From Microbacteriaceae bacterium (GTDB taxonomy: Bacteria; Actinomycetota; Actinomycetes; Actinomycetales; Microbacteriaceae), in the NCBI GenBank assembly GCA_025464125.1, contig JAODLU010000367.1:1-5376 (forward strand): a stretch of DNA of 5,376 nt, in the 5' to 3' direction. The notes under the pieces were generated by a model. It saw only the letters and a list, made by a program, of their open reading frames with translations. It had not been told where the DNA came from and made no database searches. Shown here one piece after another: positions 1 to 5,376 of the stretch. Position 1 is the first letter of the stretch; every line of letters starts with the position of its first letter. Made by a program: the position numbers and the translations under genes.

Positions 1-1
1 G

Positions 2-451
2 AACAAGCTCGAGAAGGACCTCGCCTTCAACCTGGGCGGGCACGTCAACCACTCCATCTTCTGGACCAACATGAGCCCGGACGGCGGCGACAAGCCGACC
101 GGCGAGCTGGCAGCGGCTATCGATGACGCATTCGGTTCCTTCGATAAGTTCGTCGCTCACTTCACGGCGGTCGCGCTGGGCGTTCAGGGCTCTGGCTGGG
201 CAGTACTCGGCTACGACAGCATTGGCCAGAAGATCACGACCTTCCAGCTCTTCGACCAGCAGGGTAACGCACCGCTCGGTCTCGTTCCTCTGCTGATGCT
301 TGACGTCTGGGAGCACGCTTACTACCTCGACTACAAGAACGTGCGCGCCGACTACATCAAGGCGTTCTGGAACATCGTCGACTGGGCCAACGTGCAGAAG
401 CGCTACACAACGGCCAGTGAAAAGACTGACGGCCTGCTGGTACTGTCATAG
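2..451 (+). CDS. sodA: Superoxide dismutase, Fe/Mn family (3' part; 5' end outside window)
   Basis: The enzyme disproportionates superoxide to hydrogen peroxide and oxygen, usually in the cytoplasm. The window holds the last 149 codons, read in frame from base 2 to the TAG at 449-451. Three of the four expected metal ligands are visible: the His of the [10 protein letters not shown] motif (fragment residue 17), and the Asp and His of the family signature DVWEHAYY (residues 101 and 105). The first ligand His lies upstream of the window. Metal-tuning positions look manganese-type: Gly-Gly precedes the HVNHS motif, and Gln occurs at residue 86 (FDQQGN), where the Mycobacterium tuberculosis iron enzyme has His. 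The C-terminal extension ([17 protein letters not shown]) resembles actinobacterial SODs. The gene ends in a strong hairpin, so it is probably a separate transcription unit from gapA. Family call is certain; metal preference is inference. Confidence 0.96.
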   Translation, partial: NKLEKDLAFNLGGHVNHSIFWTNMSPDGGDKPTGELAAAIDDAFGSFDKFVAHFTAVALGVQGSGWAVLGYDSIGQKITTFQLFDQQGNAPLGLVPLLMLDVWEHAYYLDYKNVRADYIKAFWNIVDWANVQKRYTTASEKTDGLLVLS

Positions 452-457
452 CGGTGA

Positions 458-483
458 GTGGCCGGGGCGCGAGTTCCGGCCAC
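458..483 (+). terminator. Hairpin after sodA, likely transcription terminator
   Basis: An 8-bp perfect GC-rich stem (GTGGCCGG at 458-465 with CCGGCCAC at 476-483) begins 7 nt after the sodA stop. Inside it, two G-U pairs and one C-G pair can extend the stem to 11 bp closed by a GCGA tetraloop, a GNRA-type loop. No U-tract follows, which is common for terminators proposed in high-GC actinobacteria but makes intrinsic termination less certain. A weaker outer repeat, GGTGA (453-457) with TCACC (495-499), flanks the stem, and a CCCGCGGG palindrome (486-493) lies between. It could instead act as an mRNA 3'-end stabiliser. Confidence 0.6.
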
Positions 484-509
484 ACCCCGCGGGTTCACCA
501 GCCCGCTGA

Positions 510-1565
<1,056 letters not shown>

Positions 1566-1574
1566 CGCAGAGCG

Positions 1575-2792
1575 ATGACGCTTCGCACGATCGACAGCCT
1601 CGGTCAGCTCGAAGGCAAGAGAGTAATCGTCCGCTGTGACCTGAACGTCCCCCTCAAGGACGGCCAGATCACCGATGACGGTCGCATTCGCGCCTCCCTG
1701 CCGACTCTCACTGCGCTTCTGGAGGCGGGTGCCAGCGTAATCGTGGTCTCCCACCTCGGCCGTCCGGAGGGCGTGCCAGAGGCAAAGTACAGTCTTGCGC
1801 CAGTCGCCGTGCGCCTCTCAGAACTCCTTGGGGCGCCGGTGGCTTTCGCAACTGACACGGTCGGGCCTTCGGCATCCGGTGTCGTTTCTGCGCTGGGCAA
1901 CGGCCAGCTCGCTCTTCTCGAGAACCTGCGATTCAACCCGGGCGAGACTGCTAAGTCGGATGCTGACCGCACCGCTTTTGCGCGACAGCTCGCGGCTTTC
2001 GGCGACGCGTTCGTCTCTGACGGTTTCGGTGTCGTGCACCGCAAACAGGCCAGCGTCTACGAACTGGCAACGCTGCTGCCGAGCGCCGCTGGAACGCTGA
2101 TAGCGACTGAGCTTGATGTTCTTGATCGCCTGACCGAGAAGCCCGAGAAGCCGTACGCGGTGGTGCTCGGCGGGTCGAAGGTGTCTGACAAGCTCGGCGT
2201 CATCGCACATTTGCTGCCGAGGGTGGACTCGCTGCTCATCGGGGGCGGCATGCTGTTCACGTTTCTTGCGGCCCAGGGCCACAAGGTGGGCGCCAGCCTG
2301 CTCGAGGCCGACCAGCTCGACACCGTGCGCGGTTACCTCGCGAAGGCGAAGGAGCTGGGAGTCGACATTGTTCTCCCGACAGATGTCGTCGTTGCGTCGA
2401 AGTTCGGAGCAGATGCCGAGCACGAGGTTCGACCTGCGGATGACATCGAAGGCAGCCCATGGGGTGCCTCGGGTCTCGGCCTGGACATCGGACCAGACAC
2501 CGCTGAAGCCTTCGCTGCGGTCATCCGAAAGTCCAGGACGGTCTTCTGGAACGGTCCGATGGGCGTTTTCGAACTCGCTCCGTTCGCAGAGGGAACACGC
2601 ACAGTTGCGAAGGCACTGACCGAGGTCACCGGCTTGTCGGTAGTCGGTGGGGGAGACTCCGCCGCGGCAGTGCGGGCCCTCGGATTCACCGATGACCAGT
2701 TCGGGCACATTTCCACCGGTGGAGGTGCCAGCCTCGAATTTCTCGAAGGCAAAAGCCTTCCCGGTCTCGAGGTATTGGGATGGCAGGCATGA
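1575..2792 (+). CDS. pgk: Phosphoglycerate kinase
   Basis: PGK transfers phosphate from 1,3-bisphosphoglycerate to ADP, the first ATP-yielding step of glycolysis, as a cytoplasmic monomer with two domains. The 405 residues match the family. N-domain substrate residues are visible: RCDLNVP (Asp22, Asn24), Arg37, HLGRP (60-64), Arg119 in ENLRF, and Arg156 in GVVHRKQAS. C-domain nucleotide residues are GGSKVSDK (199-206, with Lys202 and Lys206), GPMGVFE (Glu333), and the GGGDS loop (358-362). ISTGGGASLEFLEG near the C-terminus is also typical. The gene starts 9 nt after gapA with only a poor Shine-Dalgarno (AGAG too close to the ATG), so translation probably depends on coupling to gapA. Its stop overlaps the tpiA start. 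Confidence 0.98.
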   Translation: MTLRTIDSLGQLEGKRVIVRCDLNVPLKDGQITDDGRIRASLPTLTALLEAGASVIVVSHLGRPEGVPEAKYSLAPVAVRLSELLGAPVAFATDTVGPSASGVVSALGNGQLALLENLRFNPGETAKSDADRTAFARQLAAFGDAFVSDGFGVVHRKQASVYELATLLPSAAGTLIATELDVLDRLTEKPEKPYAVVLGGSKVSDKLGVIAHLLPRVDSLLIGGGMLFTFLAAQGHKVGASLLEADQLDTVRGYLAKAKELGVDIVLPTDVVVASKFGADAEHEVRPADDIEGSPWGASGLGLDIGPDTAEAFAAVIRKSRTVFWNGPMGVFELAPFAEGTRTVAKALTEVTGLSVVGGGDSAAAVRALGFTDDQFGHISTGGGASLEFLEGKSLPGLEVLGWQA

Positions 2793-3577
2793 GCACCACA
2801 CGAGTTCCGTTGATCGCGGGCAACTGGAAGATGAACCTGGACCACCTGCAGTCGATCGCTTTCGTGCAGAAGTTGGCGTGGAGTCTCAAAGACGCCAAGC
2901 ACGGTTTCGCGTCGGTGGAGGTTGCAGTCTTTCCGCCGTTCACCGACCTTCGTTCTGTGCAGACGCTCATTTCAGCTGACAAGCTCGAGCTCAAGTTCGG
3001 CGGCCAGGACCTCTCTGCGTATGACTCCGGCGCGTACACAGGGGAGATCTCTGGCGCGTTTCTCAAGGCACTCGATTGCGATTACGTGATCATCGGCCAT
3101 TCCGAGCGACGCACGCTTCATCACGAGACAGACGAAGAGATCGGCGCCAAAGTAACGGCGGCCATCAAGCACGGCCTCGTCCCTGTCCTCTGCGTTGGCG
3201 AGACCGCCGACGACCTGGAGACCCACGGACCGAGCGCGGTGCCAGTCGCCCAGCTCAAAGCCGCACTTGCCACGGCTGCGAAAGGCGTCGACATCGTCGT
3301 GGCCTACGAGCCTGTCTGGGCCATTGGTTCAGGCAAGGCAGCGACCCCGGCGCAGGCAGAGCAGGTTGCGGCAGCCCTCAGGGTCGCGTTGGTTGACCTG
3401 ATCGGCCAGGAGGCGGCGGATGCCACGCGCATCCTCTATGGAGGTTCAGTGAAGGCCTCGAATATCGCTGGCTTCATGCGAGAGCCAAATGTAGACGGTG
3501 CCCTGGTTGGCGGAGCCAGCCTCGACCTCTCGGAATTCTCGAGCATCGCCCAGTTCCAGAAGCACGTAGGAACCTGA
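2789..3577 (+). CDS. tpiA: Triose-phosphate isomerase
   Basis: TpiA interconverts dihydroxyacetone phosphate and glyceraldehyde 3-phosphate, feeding GapA encoded two genes upstream. From this start the protein has 262 residues, normal for a TIM barrel. Active-site residues are all present: Asn12 and Lys14 in GNWKMN, His104 in IGHSERR, and Glu174 in VAYEPVWAIG. The phosphate-binding segments LYGGSVKASN (217-226) and GALVGGASL (237-245) are intact. I chose the ATG at 2789, whose last bases form the pgk stop (ATGA overlap), giving MSTTRVPLIAGNWKMN, the usual length before the first motif. An ATG nine bases earlier (2780) has a better-placed GAGG (2769-2772, 7-nt spacer) and would add only Met-Ala-Gly, so the start is uncertain by three residues. 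No clear terminator follows. Confidence 0.97.
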   Translation: MSTTRVPLIAGNWKMNLDHLQSIAFVQKLAWSLKDAKHGFASVEVAVFPPFTDLRSVQTLISADKLELKFGGQDLSAYDSGAYTGEISGAFLKALDCDYVIIGHSERRTLHHETDEEIGAKVTAAIKHGLVPVLCVGETADDLETHGPSAVPVAQLKAALATAAKGVDIVVAYEPVWAIGSGKAATPAQAEQVAAALRVALVDLIGQEAADATRILYGGSVKASNIAGFMREPNVDGALVGGASLDLSEFSSIAQFQKHVGT

Positions 3578-3626
3578 GTGCAACGTTTAGCACTGCCCGG
3601 GCTGCGATCGCCGAACCATTCGTGAT

Positions 3627-3654
3627 TCGACTCAGGCTCAACCGAAGTTATACT
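3627..3654 (+). promoter_or_regulatory. Candidate housekeeping-sigma promoter upstream of secG
   Basis: A -10 hexamer TATACT (3649-3654, five of six matches to TATAAT) follows TCGACT (3627-3632, four of six matches to TTGACA) with a 16-bp spacer. It lies in the 129-nt gap between tpiA and secG, one of the least GC-rich short stretches of the window. The expected transcription start is near 3661-3663. This would give secG-rbpA their own promoter within the glycolytic cluster. The -10 is convincing; the -35 is weak, as is common in actinobacteria. Confidence 0.5.
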
Positions 3655-3662
3655 GAACAGCA

Positions 3663-3737
3663 ATGTTTACGCCCCAACGGCGTGTTCTGCCCGTGAAAGG
3701 CGCACTGTGCAAATTCTCCAGGTCATCCTGCAGGTGA
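3663..3737 (+). CDS. Possible leaderless small ORF (24 aa) overlapping the secG start
   Basis: An ATG at 3663 lies 8 nt after the candidate -10 TATACT, the spacing expected if transcription starts at or just before the start codon. It would then be translated as a leaderless message, a frequent mode in actinobacteria. The reading frame runs 24 codons, MFTPQRRVLPVKGALCKFSR followed by SSCR, and stops at 3735-3737, which is 31 bases inside secG in another frame. It has no Shine-Dalgarno, and the product is basic with two Cys. I do not recognise it. It could be a regulatory upstream ORF for secG or a chance ORF inside an ordinary 5' leader. A 5-bp hairpin (ACGCC 3669-3673 with GGCGT 3679-3683) lies within it. 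Confidence 0.25.
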   Translation: MFTPQRRVLPVKGALCKFSRSSCR

Positions 3738-3958
3738 TACTCGGCATCACGAGTCTCCTGCTGACCCTGCTCATCCTGTTGCACCGCGGTCGCGGTGGCG
3801 GCCTCTCTGACATGTTCGGCGGCGGCGTCACCTCAAACCTCGGCGCATCCGGCGTGGCGGAGCGCAACCTCAATCGCATCACCGTGATTCTTGCCCTGGT
3901 ATGGATTTCTTCCATAGTCATCCTGGGTCTCATCACGAAGTTCGACGCGGCCGGCTAG
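3707..3958 (+). CDS. secG: Preprotein translocase subunit SecG
   Basis: SecG is a small integral membrane protein that joins SecY and SecE in the protein-export channel and aids SecA-driven translocation. The 83-residue product has two hydrophobic segments, about residues 3-25 and 57-77. They are joined by the family's conserved Gly-rich loop: LLHRGRGGGLSDMFGGG (about 24-40), then the VAERNLNRIT stretch. The N-terminus carries a short internal repeat (ILQV twice). The start is GTG at 3707 with GAAAGG (3695-3700) 6 nt upstream. The position after tpiA is conserved in actinobacteria and supports the call. A candidate promoter lies about 50 nt upstream, and rbpA follows after 26 nt, so secG and rbpA may share a transcript. 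The short C-terminal tail (KFDAAG) is unremarkable. Confidence 0.95.
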   Translation: MQILQVILQVILGITSLLLTLLILLHRGRGGGLSDMFGGGVTSNLGASGVAERNLNRITVILALVWISSIVILGLITKFDAAG

Positions 3959-3984
3959 GCCCCGGTTCACTAAGGGAGATTTCC

Positions 3985-4350
3985 GTGGCATCAGGTGGTA
4001 GCGCAATTCGTGGGTCCCGTGTGGGCGCAGGCCCGATGGGCGAGCAGGACCGTGGTTTCCACGCCGAGCGGGTCCAGGTTTTCTACTGGTGCGGCAACGG
4101 CCACGAGCAGAGCCCATACTTTTTGGCAACCATTGAGCCGGAAGAGATTCCGGTAATACTGGACTGCCCGAACTGCGGTTTGCCCTCTGGTCGCGACAAA
4201 GAGAACCCTCCGTCGGTCACCAAGCTCGAGCCATACAAGACCCACCTCGCTTATGTGAAGGAGCGCCGCACAGAAGAAGAGGCGGCAACACTCCTCGACG
4301 AGGCTCTCGAGCAGCTGCGGGCTCGCCGTTCACGCCTGACCGCGCAGTAG
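3985..4350 (+). CDS. rbpA: RNA polymerase-binding protein RbpA
   Basis: RbpA is an actinobacterial transcription factor that binds RNA polymerase and group 1/2 sigma factors, stabilises the open promoter complex, and has been linked to rifampicin tolerance. The 121-residue product has the known layout: an N-terminal tail containing RGSRVGA (10-16), a core domain (about 28-75), a basic linker (VTKLEPYKTH), and a C-terminal sigma-interaction helix (VKERRTEEEAATLLDEALEQ). The core contains Cys36, His40, Cys61 and Cys64 (CGNGH and CPNCG), the same kind of zinc-ligand set described for Streptomyces RbpA. The start is GTG at 3985, with AAGGGAGA (3972-3979) placing GGAG 6 nt upstream. A longer reading from an ATG at 3901 lies inside secG and lacks family similarity. 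The gene ends in a tandemly repeated segment and faces pgl. Confidence 0.95.
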   Translation: MASGGSAIRGSRVGAGPMGEQDRGFHAERVQVFYWCGNGHEQSPYFLATIEPEEIPVILDCPNCGLPSGRDKENPPSVTKLEPYKTHLAYVKERRTEEEAATLLDEALEQLRARRSRLTAQ

Positions 4351-4377
4351 TCCTGACCGCGCAGTAGTACTGACCGC
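4336..4377 (+). repeat. 17-bp tandem repeat spanning the rbpA stop codon
   Basis: Two 17-bp copies (4336-4352 and 4353-4369) share their first 16 bases, CTGACCGCGCAGTAGT, and differ only in the last base. A third partial copy (CTGACCGC, 4370-4377) follows. The first copy encodes the rbpA C-terminus (LTAQ) and stop; the second repeats this after the stop and is not translated as rbpA. The pattern suggests a recent slippage or short duplication at the 3' end of the gene. Confidence 0.9.
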
Positions 4378-4395
4378 TGGTCGCCGCTCAGTACT
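4366..4395. terminator. Inverted repeat between convergent rbpA and pgl, possible bidirectional terminator
   Basis: AGTACTGA (4366-4373) is the exact inverse complement of TCAGTACT (4388-4395), separated by 14 nt. The right arm overlaps the last codons and stop of pgl, and the left arm falls in the tandem repeat after rbpA. A competing small stem, GACC-GCT-GGTC (4372-4382), lies inside. Convergent gene ends only 37 nt apart need some form of transcript end, and a palindrome serves both strands. The stem is short and only moderately GC-rich, the loop is large, and no U-tract follows on either side, so the terminator function is tentative. Confidence 0.35.
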
Positions 4396-5158
4396 CAGCC
4401 GCGATGAGTTCTGCAGGTACTTCGGCTGCGGCATCCTCATCCACGAAGAAGACCGTGCGCATGCGTCCTTCGACGCCGGCGACCGGCACTTCGAGAGCGC
4501 TGGCACCAGCGAGCGCCAGCCCAAGGGCTGATGCCTTGTCTGCGCCGGCAAGAACGAGCCAGATGCGGTCAGCGCTGTTCAGTGTAGGCAGCGTCAGGCT
4601 CAGCCGGTCAGGCGGCGGTTTGGGTGAATCACGCACTGGCACGACGCTCGTATCGGTCACCTGGATGCCCGGGTAGTGGGGAAAGAGCGACGCGACGTGC
4701 CCGTCCGGTCCCACTCCGAGGAAAGCTATGTCGAATCTGGGCTGTTTGCTGCCGTCTGTGGCTGCAGTTGCGAGTTGCTGCGCGTAGGCGAAGGCTGCGG
4801 CATCCAGGTCCAGCCCGGCGTCTGACGCGGCGAAGCGGTGAACATGCGAGGGCAGCAAAGCAATCTGGTCGAGCAGGGCGTCTTTCGCCTGCTTGTCATT
4901 GCGCTCGGCGTCGCCTGCCGGCAACCATCGTTCGTCGCCCCACCACAACGAGACCCTTGACCAGTCGACGCTGTCACGAGCAGGGGAGTCCGCAATAGCA
5001 GCGAGCACGCCGATGCCGACTGAACCTCCGGTAAGCACAACCGATACGAGTTGCTGCTGTTCGAGAAGCTCAGCGACCTTCGATAGGAACCTGGCGCCTA
5101 CTGCTTCGGCAAGAGCCTGCTTGTCGCTGTGGACAAGTACCCTCCGAACAACGGTCAC
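4388..5158 (-). CDS. pgl: 6-phosphogluconolactonase (SOL/DevB family)
   Basis: This cytoplasmic enzyme hydrolyses 6-phosphogluconolactone to 6-phosphogluconate, the second step of the oxidative pentose phosphate pathway. The 256 residues are typical of the DevB/SOL family. Visible motifs are LTGGSVGIGVL (42-52), the WWGDERWLP segment (72-80) followed by ERNDKQA (85-91), and GVGPDGHVASLFP (148-160) with the likely catalytic His154. VRDSPKPPPDRLSLTLPTLN (175-194) and LVLAGADKASAL (201-212) complete the set. The start is GTG at 5158, whose last two bases begin the TGA of the upstream gene (GTGA overlap). A GGGAG site sits 7 nt upstream, inside the opcA end, so translation is probably coupled to opcA. 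It converges with rbpA. Confidence 0.95.
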   Translation of the reverse strand: MTVVRRVLVHSDKQALAEAVGARFLSKVAELLEQQQLVSVVLTGGSVGIGVLAAIADSPARDSVDWSRVSLWWGDERWLPAGDAERNDKQAKDALLDQIALLPSHVHRFAASDAGLDLDAAAFAYAQQLATAATDGSKQPRFDIAFLGVGPDGHVASLFPHYPGIQVTDTSVVPVRDSPKPPPDRLSLTLPTLNSADRIWLVLAGADKASALGLALAGASALEVPVAGVEGRMRTVFFVDEDAAAEVPAELIAAEY

Positions 5159-5376
5159 CGTGCTGCTCCCTGCACAGGGATGCTCTCGGTAATCGTCGGT
5201 TGCTGCAGTTGCTCGAGGCCGCTCTGCATGACGATGCCGTACAGGTCATCCGGGTCGAGGCGTCGAAGCTCTTCAGCGAGACAGTCGCGAAGACTCCGAC
5301 GGGGCAATGAGATGTCGTGCACTGGCTGCATCGGCTGGGTGAGCCTCACGACGTTTTCGTACGACCGTTCGAGCGA
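5155..5376 (-). CDS. opcA: Glucose-6-phosphate dehydrogenase assembly protein OpcA (C-terminal part)
   Basis: Only the last 73 codons are in the window, read in frame from the right edge to the TGA at 5157-5155. OpcA is needed for assembly or activity of glucose-6-phosphate dehydrogenase (Zwf), the first enzyme of the oxidative pentose phosphate pathway, and is found in cyanobacteria and actinobacteria. The recognisable stretch is LPRRSLRDCLAEELRRLDPD, followed by LYGIVMQSGLEQL, which matches my memory of the actinobacterial OpcA C-terminus. The main support is position: in this phylum opcA lies directly upstream of pgl and downstream of zwf. The four-base overlap with pgl indicates one operon. 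The short fragment carries no catalytic motif, so the identification rests on the C-terminal pattern and synteny. Confidence 0.82.
   Translation of the reverse strand, partial: SLERSYENVVRLTQPMQPVHDISLPRRSLRDCLAEELRRLDPDDLYGIVMQSGLEQLQQPTITESIPVQGAAR

Noticed and set aside
426..454. Promoter-like CTGACG near the sodA 3' end that might serve gapA
   Set aside because: At a 17-bp spacing the -10 position reads TAGCGG, which is a poor match, and the sodA hairpin lies just downstream.
1818..2801. Long open frame (327 codons) on the minus strand opposite pgk
   Set aside because: It is antisense to a fully conserved PGK, has no recognisable domain, and is the kind of open frame that GC-rich codon bias creates on the opposite strand.
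3594..3610. GC-rich palindromes after tpiA (GCCCGGGC, GCGATCGC) as a terminator
   Set aside because: They are self-complementary 8-mers with no room for a loop and no U-tract, so no convincing hairpin terminator can be drawn.
3891..3918. Possible rbpA promoter inside secG (TTGCCC, 16-bp spacer, CATAGT), overlapping a 6-bp inverted repeat TATGGA/TCCATA (3900-3916)
   Set aside because: Four of six matches in each hexamer is near background, and the sequence is constrained by the second SecG membrane segment. The 26-nt spacing favours co-transcription with secG.
3901..4350. Longer rbpA reading from an ATG at 3901
   Set aside because: The extra 28 residues lie inside secG in another frame and have no family similarity, while the GTG at 3985 has a good ribosome-binding site and gives the normal RbpA length.

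Overview
The window looks like core chromosome of a high-GC Gram-positive bacterium (Actinomycetota). The closest fit I can argue from sequence memory alone is a member of Micrococcales such as Microbacteriaceae. Reasons: the genes run gapA-pgk-tpiA-secG-rbpA and then converge on pgl and opcA; RbpA and OpcA are restricted to Actinomycetota; several starts are GTG or TTG; and the DNA is GC-rich (about 60% by eye). No mobile element, phage gene, CRISPR array or RNA gene is visible.

Layout: (1) 2-451 (+) is the 3' part of an Fe/Mn superoxide dismutase gene, followed by a strong GNRA-capped hairpin without a U-tract (458-483). (2) 558-3577 (+) is a tight lower-glycolysis cluster of gapA (TTG start), pgk (9-nt gap) and tpiA (4-nt overlap). 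(3) After a 129-nt gap with a plausible promoter come secG, a small membrane subunit of the Sec translocon, and rbpA, an RNA polymerase-binding activator, 26 nt apart. (4) 4388-5376 (-) carries pgl (6-phosphogluconolactonase) and the 3' end of opcA (glucose-6-phosphate dehydrogenase assembly factor), overlapping by 4 nt. They converge on rbpA across a 37-nt gap that holds a 17-bp tandem repeat and an 8-bp inverted repeat.

How the genes work together: TpiA, GapA and PGK interconvert triose phosphates through 3-phosphoglycerate. Pgl and OpcA belong to the oxidative pentose phosphate branch, normally encoded with zwf, tal and tkt just beyond the right edge. SecG and RbpA are housekeeping functions (protein export, transcription initiation) that travel with this locus in actinobacteria. 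SOD gives the left edge an oxidative-stress function, but it is a separate unit bounded by a terminator-like hairpin.

I see no new multi-gene system; every substantial gene belongs to a known family. The points most worth a second look are small: a possible leaderless 24-codon ORF placed right after the -10 upstream of secG and overlapping its start, the tandem duplication across the rbpA stop codon, the palindrome shared by two convergent gene ends, an intact zinc-ligand set in RbpA, and an apparently over-represented DNA word (GGATGC/GCATCC).
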